64,000 nucleotides of DNA from Ramlibacter pallidus (GTDB lineage Bacteria; Pseudomonadota; Gammaproteobacteria; Burkholderiales; Burkholderiaceae_C), in NCBI RefSeq assembly GCF_015070875.1, contig NZ_JADDIV010000003.1:558001-622000 (forward strand), written 5' to 3'. The position numbers and the translations under genes were made by a program. Within the stretch, counting starts at the first letter, position 1. Every line of letters starts with the position of its first letter. Below, one piece after another: positions 50,649 through 61,633 of this stretch. The notes under the pieces are model-generated. The model ran no database searches, was not told where the DNA came from, and worked only from the letters and a program-made list of their open reading frames with translations.

Positions 50649-52151
50649 TCACTCATGGGCGGCCGTGGCCGCGGCGCCGGTGAACCAGTGTTCACGCGCT
50701 TTCATGATCAGGGTCTTGGCCTCGTCCGCGGACTGGCCGGTGATGTCTGTCAGTTCGTCGACGGCCAGGTCGGCCAGCTCGTCGCGGGTGTGCACGCCGT
50801 TCTCGGCGAGCTGTGCGATCAGCTGCGGGTTCAGGCCGTCGAGGTCGCGCAGGTCCTGCGAGACTTCCTCGACGCTTTCCTCGCGCTGGATCTCCATCGT
50901 CAGCAGCGCATCCTTGGCGCGCGTGCGGAGTTCGTTCACCGTGTCCTCGTCGAAGGACTCGATCTCCAGCATCTCGGAGATGGGCACGTACGCCACTTCC
51001 TCCAGGCTGGTGAAGCCCTCGACGATCAGGATGTCGGCGATCTCCTCGTCGACGTCCAGCTTCTCCATGAACAGCTGGCGGATCGTGGACTGCTCCTCGG
51101 CCTGCTTCTGGGCCGACTCGTTGGCGTCCATGATGTTGATCTTCCAGCCGGTCAGCTCGGACGCCAGGCGCACGTTCTGGCCGCCGCGGCCGATGGCGAT
51201 GGCGAGGTTCTCCTCGTCGACCACCACGTCCATCGCGTGCTTCTCCTCGTCGACGACGATGGAGGTCACGTTGGCGGGCGCCAGCGCGCCGATCACGAAC
51301 TGCGCCGGGTCCTCGGACCACAGCACGATGTCCACGCGCTCGCCGGCCAGCTCGTTGGTGACCGCGTTGACGCGCGAACCGCGCACGCCGACGCAGGTGC
51401 CGATGGGGTCGACGCGCTTGTCGTGCGAGACCACGGCGATCTTGGCGCGCGAACCCGGGTCGCGGGCGCAGCTCTTGATCTCCAGCAGGCCCTGCTCGAT
51501 CTCGGGCACTTCCTGGCGGAACAGCTCGATCATGAACTCGGGGGCCGCGCGCGACAGGATGATGGGCGCGCCGCGCAGCGTCAGGTCGACTTCCATGATC
51601 ATGGCGCGGACGCGGTCGCCGTTGCGCAGGTTCTCCTTGGGGATCATCTCGCCGCGGCGCAGGCGTCCCTCGACGCGGCCGCTCTCGACGATGATGTCGC
51701 CCTTGTCCATGCGCTTGACGGTGCCCACGAAGATCTTGTCGCCGCGCGACATGAAGTCGTTGAGCAGCATCTCGCGCTCGGCGTCGCGGATCTTCTGCAG
51801 GATGACCTGCTTGGCGGCCATGGCGCCGATGCGGCCGATCGGCAGCGACTCGATGCCTTCCTCGATGTACTCGCCCTCTTCCGCGTCCGGCACGCGCTCG
51901 CGGGCGTCCATCAGCAGTTCCTCGGCGTCGGGGTTCTGCAGGCCCGCGCTGTCGGGCACGACCAGCCAGCGGCGGAAGGTTTCGTAGTCGCCGCTGTCAC
52001 GGTCGACGGCCACGCGGATGTCGACCTCGCCCTGGTACAGCTTCTTGGTGGCCTGGGCCAGGGCGGCTTCCACCGCGCCGAACACCACGTCGCGCTCGAC
52101 GTTCTTCTCGCGCGAGATGGCGTCCACCAGCATCAACAGTTCGCGATTCAT
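50649..52151 (-). CDS. nusA: Transcription termination/antitermination factor NusA
   Basis: 500 residues. The N-terminal RNA-polymerase-binding part begins [21 protein letters not shown]1 and KH domains follow ([40 protein letters not shown]), and two acidic repeats close the protein ([27 protein letters not shown]), as in proteobacterial NusA. It sits 4 bp after rimP. NusA often controls its own operon; the hairpin upstream of rimP could be the target. Confidence 0.97.
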   Translation of the reverse strand: MNRELLMLVDAISREKNVERDVVFGAVEAALAQATKKLYQGEVDIRVAVDRDSGDYETFRRWLVVPDSAGLQNPDAEELLMDARERVPDAEEGEYIEEGIESLPIGRIGAMAAKQVILQKIRDAEREMLLNDFMSRGDKIFVGTVKRMDKGDIIVESGRVEGRLRRGEMIPKENLRNGDRVRAMIMEVDLTLRGAPIILSRAAPEFMIELFRQEVPEIEQGLLEIKSCARDPGSRAKIAVVSHDKRVDPIGTCVGVRGSRVNAVTNELAGERVDIVLWSEDPAQFVIGALAPANVTSIVVDEEKHAMDVVVDEENLAIAIGRGGQNVRLASELTGWKINIMDANESAQKQAEEQSTIRQLFMEKLDVDEEIADILIVEGFTSLEEVAYVPISEMLEIESFDEDTVNELRTRAKDALLTMEIQREESVEEVSQDLRDLDGLNPQLIAQLAENGVHTRDELADLAVDELTDITGQSADEAKTLIMKAREHWFTGAAATAAHE

Positions 52152-52155
52152 ATCC

Positions 52156-52731
52156 CTACTCCTGAACCCCGGCGCGCTTGCGCCCCTTGAAATCAACGAT
52201 CGGCGCCAGGCGAGCATCCTTGAGCTCGTCCAGCGTGAAGCCGAGCACCTGCACGGGCACGGCTTCCTTCTTCTTCTTCGACACCCGCGCGCCCGGCTTG
52301 GCCTCGGGTTCGTCGGTCCAGCTCACCTGCCAGCCCGACCCTGCCTTCTCCAGCGTGCCGCGGAACTTGCGGCGGTTCGGCGCCACCTGCCCGGCGGCCG
52401 CCGCGCCCATCGGCGCCTTCAGCGTGATGTCGACCACCTCGCCGGCGAACCGCTCGAAATCCTGCTCGTGCCTCAACGGGCGGTCGATGCCCGGCGACGA
52501 CACCTCGAGGCGCTTGTAGTCGACCTCCTCGACTTCCAGCGTGTACTGCAGCTGCCGCGTGACGCGCTCGCAGTCCTCGACGTTCACGAACCGCTCCTCG
52601 GCACCCGCTTCCGGGCGCTGCCACGGAAAATCGATCGTCACGCGCAAAGTGCCACCGGCGGAGCGTTCCAGCTCCACCAGTTCGTAGCCCAAGCCGGCCA
52701 CGGTCTGCGCGACGAGATCTTGTAGTGCCAA
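52156..52731 (-). CDS. rimP: Ribosome maturation factor RimP
   Basis: 191 residues from a TTG start that gives the conserved (M)[20 protein letters not shown]-terminus; no ATG or GTG in frame fits. [21 protein letters not shown] is the family signature. RimP acts in 30S assembly. The start is only 17 bp past the T run of a strong hairpin, with no Shine-Dalgarno visible, so translation may depend on an unusual leader. Confidence 0.92.
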   Translation of the reverse strand: MALQDLVAQTVAGLGYELVELERSAGGTLRVTIDFPWQRPEAGAEERFVNVEDCERVTRQLQYTLEVEEVDYKRLEVSSPGIDRPLRHEQDFERFAGEVVDITLKAPMGAAAAGQVAPNRRKFRGTLEKAGSGWQVSWTDEPEAKPGARVSKKKKEAVPVQVLGFTLDELKDARLAPIVDFKGRKRAGVQE

Positions 52732-52748
52732 GTGAGTGTCGTTGAACC

Positions 52749-52780
52749 AAAAAAAACGGGCGGTTGGTACCCGCCCGTTT
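52749..52780 (-). terminator. Rho-independent terminator between yejF and rimP (possible attenuator)
   Basis: AAACGGGCGG pairs with CCGCCCGTTT around TTGGTAC, and on the minus strand eight T follow. It is 70 bp after the yejF stop and ends 17 bp before the rimP start, so it either closes the yej operon or regulates the rimP-nusA-infB leader, or both. Confidence 0.85.
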
Positions 52781-52849
52781 GGTCGTGAAGCCGGTATTGT
52801 AGCCTTGTGTGACCCGGCTCGCAAGGCAGCAGGGGCTTTGCGGCGCCTG

Positions 52850-54475
52850 TCAGGCCGCGGCGGCCACCAGCGTGCGCGTGTACGGGTCGCGGGGCGACTG
52901 CAGGACCTCTTCCACCGGGCCGGATTCGACCACCCGGCCGTCCTTCATCACCAGCACCTGGTGCGCCATGGCCCAGATCACGTCGACGTCGTGGGTGATC
53001 AGCAGGTACGTCAGTCCCCTCTCACGTTGCAGCCGTTGCAGCAATTTCAAGACCTGCTTCTGGATCGTGACGTCCAGTGCGCTGGTCGGCTCGTCCAGCA
53101 CCAGCACCTGCGGCTCCACCACCAGGGCGCGCGCGATCGCCAGCCTCTGCCGCTGGCCGCCGGAGAACTCGTGCGGGTAGCGGCCCAGCAGGCCCGGGAA
53201 CTGGGCTTCCGTCAGGCCGACCTCCTCCAGCACCGGGATCACGCGGTCGCGCCGCTGGGCCAGGCTGAGCCCGGGCTCGTGCACCAGCAGGCCTTCGCCG
53301 ACGATTTCCTCCACGGTCATCCGCGGCGAAAGCGACGAGAACGGGTCCTGGAACACCACCTGGACCAGCCTGCGGATGCCGCGGTTGCCGGCGCTGTCCG
53401 GGCCCCACTGCCTGCCCACGACCTGCAGCGCGCCCCGGTGCGGAAGCAGCCCCAGCGCGGCGAGCGCCATGGTCGATTTGCCGGAGCCGGACTCCCCGAC
53501 GATGCCGAGCGTGCCCCCGGGCGGCACCTCGAAGGCCGCCCCGTGGACGGCCACGAACTCGCCCTTGCGGAACCAGCCCCGCAAGCCCGGCAGCGGCGTC
53601 GGATAGCTGACCCGCAGGTCCTGCGCCTGCATCACCGGGGCCTCACCCGCGCGCGGCTCGGCGACGTCCCGCGGCGGGCGGCTGTCGATGAGCTTGCGGG
53701 TATACGGGTGCTGCGGCTGCTGGAACACGGCGCCGACCGGGCCCTGCTCCACCAGGTGCCCGCCTTCCATCACCGCCACCCGATCGGCGAAGCGCCTGAC
53801 CAGGTTGAGGTCGTGGGTGATCAGCAGGACGGCCATCCCGGTCTGGCGCTGCAGATCGGCGAGGAGCTCCAGGATCTGCCCGCGCAGGGTCACGTCGAGC
53901 GCGGTCGTGGGCTCGTCCGCGAGCAGCAGGCGCGGCCGGCAGGCCAGCGCCATGGCGATCATGGCGCGTTGCCGCTGGCCACCCGAAAGCTGGTGCGGAT
54001 AGGTGGCGGCCCGGCGCGCCGGCTCCGGGATGCCAGTGGCGGCCAGAGCCTCGACCGCGGCGTCCCAGGCCTGGCGCGGGCTCAGTCCCTGCTTCATCTG
54101 CAGCACCTCCGCGATCTGGTCACCGATCGTGTAGACCGGGTTGAGGGCTGTCATCGGCTCCTGGAAGATCATGGCGATGTCGTCGCCGCGAATGCCCAGG
54201 AGTTCGCGCTCCGAAGCCTGCACCAGGTCGACGGGCGCCGCCCCGGCCTGCGGCGGCGCCAGCCAGGCCGAGCCGGTGATGCGCGCGTTGTGCACCAGCC
54301 GCACCAGGCTGAGCGCCGTGACGGTCTTGCCCGAACCGGACTCTCCCACCAGCGCCAGCTTCTCGCCCGGCGCGATGGCGAAGTCCACGCCGTGGACGAC
54401 TTCCTTGCCGCCGAACGACACCCGCAGGTCCTTCACTTCCAGCAGCGGCGGCAGGCTCACGTGCGGTTCGTTCAT
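52850..54475 (-). CDS. yejF: Peptide ABC transporter, duplicated ATPase (YejF type)
   Basis: 541 residues holding two ATP-binding cassettes. Walker A motifs are GESGSGKT and GESGSGKS; signatures are QLSGGQRQR and FSGGQRQR; each has a DEPT Walker B. It powers the YejBE channel at the cytoplasmic face. Its ATG overlaps the yejE stop (ATGA). A terminator follows. Confidence 0.94.
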   Translation of the reverse strand: MNEPHVSLPPLLEVKDLRVSFGGKEVVHGVDFAIAPGEKLALVGESGSGKTVTALSLVRLVHNARITGSAWLAPPQAGAAPVDLVQASERELLGIRGDDIAMIFQEPMTALNPVYTIGDQIAEVLQMKQGLSPRQAWDAAVEALAATGIPEPARRAATYPHQLSGGQRQRAMIAMALACRPRLLLADEPTTALDVTLRGQILELLADLQRQTGMAVLLITHDLNLVRRFADRVAVMEGGHLVEQGPVGAVFQQPQHPYTRKLIDSRPPRDVAEPRAGEAPVMQAQDLRVSYPTPLPGLRGWFRKGEFVAVHGAAFEVPPGGTLGIVGESGSGKSTMALAALGLLPHRGALQVVGRQWGPDSAGNRGIRRLVQVVFQDPFSSLSPRMTVEEIVGEGLLVHEPGLSLAQRRDRVIPVLEEVGLTEAQFPGLLGRYPHEFSGGQRQRLAIARALVVEPQVLVLDEPTSALDVTIQKQVLKLLQRLQRERGLTYLLITHDVDVIWAMAHQVLVMKDGRVVESGPVEEVLQSPRDPYTRTLVAAAA

Positions 54476-55563
54476 GCGTCCGCCTTGCGCGGGTCGAGCG
54501 CGTCCCGCAGCGCGTCGCCCATGAAGGTCAGCAGCAGGAGCGTCATCACCAGGACGGCGAAGGTGGAGAGCGAGATCCACCAGGCGTCGATGTTGTTCTT
54601 GCCCTGGCTCAGCAGTTCGCCGAGGGACGGCGTGCCGGGCGGCACGCCCAGGCCGAGGAAGTCCAGGGAGGTCAGCGCCAGGATGGCGGCGCTCATGCGG
54701 AACGGCAGGAAGGTGATCACCGGGGTCATGCTGTTGGGCAGGATGTGCTTCCACATGATCCGGCCGTTGCCCACGCCCAGGGCACGCGCGGCGCGCACGT
54801 AATCCATCTGCCGGTTGCGCAGGAATTCGGCGCGGACGTACTGCGACAGGCCGACCCACCCGAACAGCGACAGCAGGATCAGCAGCAGCGCCACGCTCGG
54901 CGCGAAGACCGCGCTGAAGATGATCAGCAGGTACAGCTCGGGCATCGAATCCCAGATCTCGATGAAGCGCTGGAACGCCAGGTCCGTCTTGCCGGCGAAG
55001 AAGCCCTGGATCGCGCCGGTGACCACGCCGATCACCACGCCGATGGCCGTCAGTGCCAGGGCAAACAGGACGCTGAGGCGGAACCCGTAGATCAGTTGCG
55101 CCAGCATGTCGCGTCCACGGTCGTCGGTGCCCAGCAGGTTCTCGCGCGAGGGCCTGGAGGGGTTCGGCTCCCTGGCGAAGTAGTTGAGCGTCTTCGGGCC
55201 GTAGGGGTTGGGCGGATACACCGACCAGTTGTTCCCCTTGCGCAACTGCTGCCGGATGAAAGGGTCGTGGTAGTCCGTCTCGGTCAGGAAGTCGCCCCCG
55301 AAGGTCGTTTCCGGATAGCTGTGGACCAGGGGAAAGTAGAACCGGCCTTCGTACCGCACCACCAGCGGCTTGTCGTTGGAAAGGACCTCCGCGAACAGGC
55401 TCAGGACCACCAGGGTGACGAAGAGCACCAGGCTCGAGAACCCCAGCCTGTTCTTGCGGAAGCGGCGCCAGGCACGGCGGGCGGGGGAGACGTGCACCCA
55501 CGCGGCCGGTGCCGGCATGGCGGCTGCGCCGCCGCCCTGGGTCTGGCCGGCGATGGACTCCAT
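54472..55563 (-). CDS. yejE: Peptide ABC transporter permease (YejE type)
   Basis: 363 residues from ATG 55563; an in-frame GTG at 55665 would add 34 residues that are encoded by the intergenic repeat, and ATG 55518 is also possible. The family core is clear: RFRKNRLGFSSLVLFVTLVV (first helix), a periplasmic loop with YPETTFGGDFLTETDYHDPF, and the permease loop QMDYVRAARALGVGNGRIMW. With YejB it forms the channel for oligopeptides; in E. coli this system also imports microcin C. Confidence 0.9.
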   Translation of the reverse strand: MESIAGQTQGGGAAAMPAPAAWVHVSPARRAWRRFRKNRLGFSSLVLFVTLVVLSLFAEVLSNDKPLVVRYEGRFYFPLVHSYPETTFGGDFLTETDYHDPFIRQQLRKGNNWSVYPPNPYGPKTLNYFAREPNPSRPSRENLLGTDDRGRDMLAQLIYGFRLSVLFALALTAIGVVIGVVTGAIQGFFAGKTDLAFQRFIEIWDSMPELYLLIIFSAVFAPSVALLLILLSLFGWVGLSQYVRAEFLRNRQMDYVRAARALGVGNGRIMWKHILPNSMTPVITFLPFRMSAAILALTSLDFLGLGVPPGTPSLGELLSQGKNNIDAWWISLSTFAVLVMTLLLLTFMGDALRDALDPRKADA

Positions 55564-55574
55564 TCCGGGCAGCG

Positions 55575-55648
55575 GCGGAACCGGCTTTGCCGGGCCGCTC
55601 GCTGCGCCCCCCTCCGGGGGGAGGCGGCCTTGGGCCGCTTCGGGGGGG
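55575..55648. repeat. Intergenic palindromic repeat, copy 2
   Basis: Same order of elements as copy 1 at 44499-44570: CGGAACCGGCTTTGCCGGGCC, then CCCCCC/GGGGGG, then GCGGCC-TTG-GGCCGC and TTCGGGGGGG. It begins right at the yejB stop and fills the space before the yejE start. Confidence 0.75.
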
Positions 55649-56677
55649 TCAGTCAAATTTGACACGGGGATCGACCCAGACGTACAGGAGGTCGCTGAGC
55701 AGCTTCGTGAGCAGGCCGAGCAGCGTGAAGAGGTAGAGCGTGCCGAGGACCACGGGATAGTCCCGCCGGATCACGCTCTCGTAGCTGAGGAGGCCGAGGC
55801 CGTCCAGCGAGAACAGGGTCTCGATCAGCAGCGAGCCCGTGAAGAAGGCACCCAGGAAGGCCGCGGGGAAGCCGGCGATGATGGGCATCAGCGCATTGCG
55901 GAAGACGTGTTTCCAGAGCACGCGGCGCTCGTCCAGTCCCTTGGCGCGGGCGGTCAGCACGTACTGCTTGCGAATCTCCTCCAGGAAGGAGTTCTTCGTG
56001 AGCATGGTGGTGACGGCGAAGCTGCCCACCACCATCGCCGTGACCGGCAACGTGATGTGCCACAGGTAGTCGACCACCTTGCCGCCGAAGCTCAGTTGCT
56101 CCCAGTTGCTGGAGGTCAGGCCGCGCAGGGGGAACCAGCCGAGTTGGCCCCCGAACACCACCAGCAGCGCCACGCCCAGCACGAAGCCGGGGATGGCGTA
56201 GCCGACCAGCACCACGAGCGTGGTCACCAGGTCGAACCGGGAGCCCGCCCGGACCGCCTTCGCCACGCCGAGCGGTACGGCGATCAGGTAGCTCAGGAAG
56301 AAGGTCCACAGGCCGAGGCTGATCGAGACCGGCAGCTTCTCGCGAATGAGCTGCCAGACATCCTTGTTCTGGAAGAAGCTGCGGCCCAGGTCGAAGCGCG
56401 CGTACTGCCCCAGCATCTGGAAGAAGCGTTCGTGCGCGGGCTTGTCGAATCCGTACAGGGCCTTGATCTCCGCAAGCCGCTTCGTGTCGACGCCCTGGGC
56501 CCCGCGATAGCTGAAGCCGCCGCCCTCCCCCCCTCCGCCGGTGGTGGCGCGCGCCTCGGCCAGGTACTGCTCCACGGGTCCGCCGGGGACGAACTGCGTG
56601 ACGGCGAAGGTGACCAGCAGCACGCCCAGCAGCGTGGGCACCATCAGAAGCAGGCGCTTGAGGATGTATGCCGCCAT
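55649..56677 (-). CDS. yejB: Peptide ABC transporter permease (YejB type)
   Basis: 342 residues with the usual [21 protein letters not shown]-terminal helix, a Gly-rich periplasmic loop (GGGGEGGGFSYRG), and the permease motif RKQYVLTARAKGLDERRVLW. Its ATG overlaps the yejA stop. The repeat element starts directly after its stop codon. Confidence 0.93.
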   Translation of the reverse strand: MAAYILKRLLLMVPTLLGVLLVTFAVTQFVPGGPVEQYLAEARATTGGGGEGGGFSYRGAQGVDTKRLAEIKALYGFDKPAHERFFQMLGQYARFDLGRSFFQNKDVWQLIREKLPVSISLGLWTFFLSYLIAVPLGVAKAVRAGSRFDLVTTLVVLVGYAIPGFVLGVALLVVFGGQLGWFPLRGLTSSNWEQLSFGGKVVDYLWHITLPVTAMVVGSFAVTTMLTKNSFLEEIRKQYVLTARAKGLDERRVLWKHVFRNALMPIIAGFPAAFLGAFFTGSLLIETLFSLDGLGLLSYESVIRRDYPVVLGTLYLFTLLGLLTKLLSDLLYVWVDPRVKFD

Positions 56678-58509
56678 CAGCCGGGATTTCCGTTGGGGCC
56701 CGCGGCGCGGCCGGGCCGGGCCCACCAGGTGTCGATGACCCAGGCTTCACCCTGGCTGTAGGGCGGCATCGCCGGCGTGGGCTGCAGGCGCCAGGCGTTG
56801 TAGACCATCCGGTGGGTACCCGCCGTCCACTGCGGGATGAGGATGTGCGAATACATGACCACCCGTTCCAGGGCGCGGCACGCGGGCAGCAGTTCCGCCC
56901 GGGTGTCGGCGCTCGTCATCCGCCGCAGGAGCTCGTCGACGGCCGGGCTCTTGATGCCGGTGTAGTTGCCCGAGTCCTCGACATCGGCGGCCTTGCTTCC
57001 GAACAGGTCGACGTAATCCTGCCCGGGCGTGTGCGTTCCGAGGATGTTGAGCGAGATGATCTCGAACTCCTTCTTCTGCAGCCGCTGCTGGTACAGGGCG
57101 AAGTCGACCGGCCGGTAGTTCAGCGTGATGCCGAGCTTGCCCAGGTTGCGCATCCACGGCGTCATCACCCGCGCGCCGCTCTCCTGGCTGTCGAGGTACT
57201 CCAGCACCAGGCTTTCTCCCTTCGCATTGCGAAGCGCGCCGTCGCGCACCTCCCAACCGGCCTGCTTCAGCAGCCCGGCGGCCTTGCGCAGGTTGTCGCG
57301 CAACGAGGAAGTGCCGTCCGTGCGCGGAGGTTCGTACGCCGGGCCGAAGACCGCGTCCGGGACCTTGCCACGCCAGGGTTCCAGCAAGGCGAGCTCCTCG
57401 GGCCCCGGCGTTCCCTGCGACTTGCAATCGGTGTTGCCGAACAGCCCCTGCACGCGCTGGTACGCGTTGTAGAACAGCTGCCGGTTCATGTACTCGAAGT
57501 CCATCGCGAGCGCGAGGGCCTCGCGCACGCGCGGGTCCTGGAGCTTCGGGTTGCGCGTGTTCAGGATGTAGCTCTGGAAGCCCGCCGGCAGGCGGTGGCG
57601 GAACTCGCCCTTGACCAGCTCGCCGGAGTTGAACTTGCGGCCGGTCATCTGGCGCGCCCAGTCGCGCGAGATGTTGATCCGCATGAGGTCGAACTCGCCG
57701 GCCTTCAGCGCCTCGAGCCGCGCCGTGGGATCGGTGTAGATCTTCACCGTGATGCGGTCGAAGTTCGACGTGCCACGGCGCACGTTGACGTCGCGCGCCC
57801 AGTAGTTGGGGTCGCGGACATAGGTGATGTCCTTGCCGAAGCGCACCGGCCCGATCTTGTAGGGGCCGCTGCCGATGGGGATGTCCATCACCACCTGGTC
57901 GAACGGCTTGGCCTTGCCGTTCTCCATGCCCCACTTGCGGCTGAAGATGGGCAGGCCGCCCACGGTCAGGGGCATTTCGCGGTTCTTGCGCTTGAACCGG
58001 AACCGCACCGTGCGTTCGTCCACCACTTCGACGGCCACCAGGTCCTCCAGCACCGTCTTGTACGCCGGCGAGGTGTGCGGGCCCAGGAGCGTGTCGAAGG
58101 AATGCTTCACGTCCGCGGCCAGCACCGGGTCGCCGTTGTGGAAGCGGGCCTCGCGGCGCAGGCGGAAGGTGGCCGAGAGCCCGTCGGGCGGGACCTCCAC
58201 GTCCTCCGCCAGCAAGCCGTAGCCGGCGCCGACCTCGTCGGCCGCCCCGGACAACAGGCTGTCGAACATCAGCCCGGAAAGATAGGCCGGCGGTGATCCC
58301 TTGATCGTGAACGGGTTGTACTTGTCGAAGGTCGAGTAGCGCAGGTTGCTCACGAGCCGCAGCTCGCCGCCCTTGGGCGCCTGCGGATTGACATAGGCGA
58401 AATGGGGGAAGCCCGGCGGCTGCTTCAGCTCGCCCCACAGCGCATAGCCATGGGCGCCCCACGCGGCCGGGCTGAGCGCCAGGGCCAGCAGTAACGGGAA
58501 ACCTCGCAT
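56677..58509 (-). CDS. yejA: Extracellular peptide-binding protein (YejA type)
   Basis: 610 residues from ATG 58509, giving a signal peptide ([19 protein letters not shown]). Family 5 solute-binding features: [56 protein letters not shown] and a C-terminal [18 protein letters not shown]. It binds oligopeptides in the periplasm for the YejBEF importer. First gene of the operon; only 37 bp separate it from divergent fabI. Confidence 0.93.
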   Translation of the reverse strand: MRGFPLLLALALSPAAWGAHGYALWGELKQPPGFPHFAYVNPQAPKGGELRLVSNLRYSTFDKYNPFTIKGSPPAYLSGLMFDSLLSGAADEVGAGYGLLAEDVEVPPDGLSATFRLRREARFHNGDPVLAADVKHSFDTLLGPHTSPAYKTVLEDLVAVEVVDERTVRFRFKRKNREMPLTVGGLPIFSRKWGMENGKAKPFDQVVMDIPIGSGPYKIGPVRFGKDITYVRDPNYWARDVNVRRGTSNFDRITVKIYTDPTARLEALKAGEFDLMRINISRDWARQMTGRKFNSGELVKGEFRHRLPAGFQSYILNTRNPKLQDPRVREALALAMDFEYMNRQLFYNAYQRVQGLFGNTDCKSQGTPGPEELALLEPWRGKVPDAVFGPAYEPPRTDGTSSLRDNLRKAAGLLKQAGWEVRDGALRNAKGESLVLEYLDSQESGARVMTPWMRNLGKLGITLNYRPVDFALYQQRLQKKEFEIISLNILGTHTPGQDYVDLFGSKAADVEDSGNYTGIKSPAVDELLRRMTSADTRAELLPACRALERVVMYSHILIPQWTAGTHRMVYNAWRLQPTPAMPPYSQGEAWVIDTWWARPGRAAGPNGNPG

Positions 58510-58546
58510 GCGACAATTCTGCCGAGTTTTCACCGAAGAGAGAGAC

Positions 58547-59329
58547 ATGGGATTCCTGACTGGCAAGAAATTCTTGATCACGGGCGTGTTGTCCAACCGG
58601 TCGATCGCCTACGGCATCGCCCGCGCCTGCCATGAGCAGGGCGCCGAACTCGCCTTCAGCTACGTCGGCGAGCGCTTCAAGGATCGGATCACCGAGTTCG
58701 CGGCCGAGTTCAATTCCAGCCTCATCTTCGATTGCGACGTCGGTGACGACGCCCAGATCGCCAAGCTCTTCCAGGACTTGTCCGCGACCTGGCCGAAGTT
58801 CGACGGCTTCGTCCACAGCATCGGGTTCGCGCCGCGCGAAGCGATCGCCGGCGACTTTCTCGAGGGGCTGTCGCGCGAGGGCTTCAGGATCGCCCACGAC
58901 ATCAGCGCGTACAGCTTCCCCGCGATGGCCAAGGCGGCCCTGCCCTACCTGAACGAGAAAGCGGCCCTGCTGACGCTCACGTACCTCGGGTCCGAGCGCA
59001 TCGTCCCGAACTACAACACCATGGGGCTGGCCAAGGCCTCGCTGGAAGCGTCGGTGCGCTACCTCGCCGGCGCCCTCGGGCCCAAGGGCGTGCGCGTCAA
59101 CGGCATCAGCGCCGGCCCGATCAAGACCCTGGCCGCTTCGGGCATCAAGGACTTCGGCAAGCTGCTGAAGGTGGTGGCCGATGTCGCGCCCCTGCGCCGC
59201 AACGTCACCATCGAGGACGTCGGCAACGTGGCGGCCTTCCTGCTGAGCGACCTGGCCGGCGGCGTGACGTCCGAGATCACTTACGTCGACGGCGGCTTCA
59301 GCCACACCGCCATCGCGGTCGAGGAGTGA
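58547..59329 (+). CDS. fabI: Enoyl-ACP reductase (NADH) FabI
   Basis: 260 residues. [20 protein letters not shown] is the FabI cofactor region and the catalytic residues are Tyr146, Tyr156 and Lys163 (NYNTMGLAK). It reduces the trans-2 double bond in the last step of fatty acid elongation and is the triclosan target. GAGAGAGAC precedes the ATG; GACAAT at 58511-58516 may be its -10. Confidence 0.96.
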   Translation: MGFLTGKKFLITGVLSNRSIAYGIARACHEQGAELAFSYVGERFKDRITEFAAEFNSSLIFDCDVGDDAQIAKLFQDLSATWPKFDGFVHSIGFAPREAIAGDFLEGLSREGFRIAHDISAYSFPAMAKAALPYLNEKAALLTLTYLGSERIVPNYNTMGLAKASLEASVRYLAGALGPKGVRVNGISAGPIKTLAASGIKDFGKLLKVVADVAPLRRNVTIEDVGNVAAFLLSDLAGGVTSEITYVDGGFSHTAIAVEE

Positions 59330-59336
59330 CGCGGGC

Positions 59337-59357
59337 GCGGTGGGCCGCGCCCACCGC
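59337..59357. terminator. Hairpin between convergent fabI and decarboxylase genes
   Basis: GCGGTGGG and CCCACCGC pair around CCGCG. No T run is present on either side, so termination efficiency is uncertain. Confidence 0.4.
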
Positions 59358-59362
59358 CGCGC

Positions 59363-61633
59363 TCAGTCCTTCACGCAGTCCGCGTAGTAGCGCACCGCCC
59401 CGGTCTTCTCGTCCACTTCGCTCACCAGGCCGTGGATGTCGGTGCCGAAGCCGGGGCACTCGGCGTTGAAGGCCCGCGAGAACTTCAGGTAGTCGACGAT
59501 CTTCCGGTTGAACACCTCGCCCGGGATCAGCAGCGGGATGCCCGGGGGATACGGCGTGATCAGGCTGGTGGTGATCCGGCCTTCCAGCGCGTCGATCTCC
59601 ACCCGCTCGGTCTTGCGGTGCGCGATGTGCGCGAAGGCGTCGCTGGGCTTCATCGCCGGCTGCAGCTCGCTCAGGTAGATATCGGTCGACAGCTTGGCGA
59701 TGTCGTACTTGGCGTAGAGCTCATGGACGTACTGGCACAGGTCGGCCAGCCCCATGCGCTCGTAGCGCGGGAACTGCTGGCAGAACTCCGGCAGGATGCG
59801 CCACATCGGCTGGTTCTTGGCGTAGTCGTCCTTGAACTGCTGCAGCGCCGACACCAGCGTGTTCCAGCGGCCCTTGGTGATGCCGATCGTGAAGAGGATG
59901 AAGAAGCTGTAGAGGCCGGTCTTCTCCACGATCACGCCGTGCTCCGCCAGGAACTTGGTGACGATCGCCGCCGGGATGCCGGTCTTGGCGAATTTCCCGT
60001 TCAGGTCCAGGCCGGGCGTGACGATGGTGGACTTGATCGGGTCCAGCATGTTGAAGCCTTCGGCCAGGTTGCCGAAGCCGTGCCATTTGGCCGAACGGGC
60101 CTCGCCCTTGATGATCCAGTCGTCGGCCCGCCCGATGCCCTCTTCCACCAGCTTGTCCGGGCCCCACACCTTGAACCACCAGTCCTTGCCGTACTCCTGG
60201 TCCACCTTGCGCATGGCGCGGCGGAAGTCCAGCGCCTCCATGATGGATTCCTCCACCAGCGCGGTGCCGCCGGGCGGCTCCATCATCGCGGCGGCCACGT
60301 CGCAGCTGGCGATGATGGCGTACTGCGGGCTGGTCGAGGTGTGCATCAGGAACGCCTCGTTGAACAGGTGGCGGTCCAGCTTGTTCTCCTCGGCGTCCTG
60401 CACCAGCACGTGGCTGGCCTGGCTGATGCCGGCCAGCAGCTTGTGGATGGACTGCGTGGAATAGACCAGCGACTTCTGCGGCCGCGCGCGCTTCTTGCCC
60501 ATGGCGTGGAAGCTGCCGTAGAAGGGGTGGAAGCAGGCGTGCGGCAGCCAGGCCTCGTCGAAGTGCAGCGCCTCGACGTAGCCGTCGAGCATGCCCTTGA
60601 TGGTCTCGGTGTTGTACAGGACGCCGTCGTAGGTCGACTGCGTCAGCGTCAGGATGCGCGGCTTCACCGTCTCCGGGTCGACCCCGGCCAGCAGCGGGTT
60701 GGCCTTGATCTTGGCCCGGATCGATTCGGGCGTGAACTCGCTCTGCGGGATCGGCCCGATGATGCCGAAGTGGTTGCGCGTGGGCCGCAGGAAGACGGGG
60801 ATCGCCCCCGTCATGATGATCGAGTGCAGGATCGACTTGTGGCAGTTGCGGTCGACCACCACCACGTCGCCCGGCGCCACCTCGTGGTGCCAGACCATCT
60901 TGTTCGAGGTGCTGGTGCCGTTGGTGACGAAGAAGCAGTGGTCGGCGTTGAAGATGCGCGCGGCGTTGCGCTCGCTGGCGGCCACGGGGCCGGTGTGGTC
61001 CAGGAGCTGGCCCAGTTCGTCCACGGCGTTGCAGACGTCCGCCCGCAGCATGTTCTCGCCGAAGAACTGGTGGAACATCTGGCCCACCGGGCTCTTGAGG
61101 AAGGCGACGCCGCCCGAATGCCCGGGACAGTGCCAGGAATACGAGCCGTCCTCGGCGTAATCGAGCAGCGCCTTGAAGAACGGCGGCTGGATGCCCTCCA
61201 GGTACGACCGCGCCTCGCGGATGATGTGGCGCGCCATGAACTCCGGCGTGTCCTCGTACATGTGGATGAAGCCGTGCAGCTCCCGCAGGATGTCGTTGGG
61301 CAGGTGCTGCGAGGTCTTGGTTTCGCCGTAGACGTAGATCGGCACGTCCGGGTTCTTGCGGCGCACTTCGGAGATGAAGGCGCGCAGGTTCACCACCACC
61401 GGGTCGACGCCGTCGGGGCCGGCGGTGAACTCCTCGTCGTCGATCGACAGGATGAAGGCGCTGGCGCGGCTTTGCTGCTGCGCGAACTGCGACAGGTCGC
61501 CGTAGCTGGTGACGCCCAGGACCTCGAAGCCCTCCGCCACGATCGCTTCGGCCAGCGCGCGGATGCCCAGTCCGGAGGTGTTCTCCGAGCGGTAGTCTTC
61601 GTCGATGATGACGATGGGGAAACGGAACTTCAT
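59363..61633 (-). CDS. Arginine/lysine/ornithine decarboxylase (PLP, group III)
   Basis: 756 residues. An N-terminal receiver-like wing domain (VIIDEDYRSENTSGLGIRAL) is followed by the PLP fold: CPGHSGG, FFVTNGTSTSN, HFDEAW with Asp359 and the cofactor Lys398 in STQSIHKLL. The group includes AdiA, CadA and SpeC/SpeF, which remove CO2 from basic amino acids for acid resistance or polyamines. Which substrate is used cannot be told by eye. No antiporter gene is adjacent, which argues for a biosynthetic role. Confidence 0.92.
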   Translation of the reverse strand: MKFRFPIVIIDEDYRSENTSGLGIRALAEAIVAEGFEVLGVTSYGDLSQFAQQQSRASAFILSIDDEEFTAGPDGVDPVVVNLRAFISEVRRKNPDVPIYVYGETKTSQHLPNDILRELHGFIHMYEDTPEFMARHIIREARSYLEGIQPPFFKALLDYAEDGSYSWHCPGHSGGVAFLKSPVGQMFHQFFGENMLRADVCNAVDELGQLLDHTGPVAASERNAARIFNADHCFFVTNGTSTSNKMVWHHEVAPGDVVVVDRNCHKSILHSIIMTGAIPVFLRPTRNHFGIIGPIPQSEFTPESIRAKIKANPLLAGVDPETVKPRILTLTQSTYDGVLYNTETIKGMLDGYVEALHFDEAWLPHACFHPFYGSFHAMGKKRARPQKSLVYSTQSIHKLLAGISQASHVLVQDAEENKLDRHLFNEAFLMHTSTSPQYAIIASCDVAAAMMEPPGGTALVEESIMEALDFRRAMRKVDQEYGKDWWFKVWGPDKLVEEGIGRADDWIIKGEARSAKWHGFGNLAEGFNMLDPIKSTIVTPGLDLNGKFAKTGIPAAIVTKFLAEHGVIVEKTGLYSFFILFTIGITKGRWNTLVSALQQFKDDYAKNQPMWRILPEFCQQFPRYERMGLADLCQYVHELYAKYDIAKLSTDIYLSELQPAMKPSDAFAHIAHRKTERVEIDALEGRITTSLITPYPPGIPLLIPGEVFNRKIVDYLKFSRAFNAECPGFGTDIHGLVSEVDEKTGAVRYYADCVKD

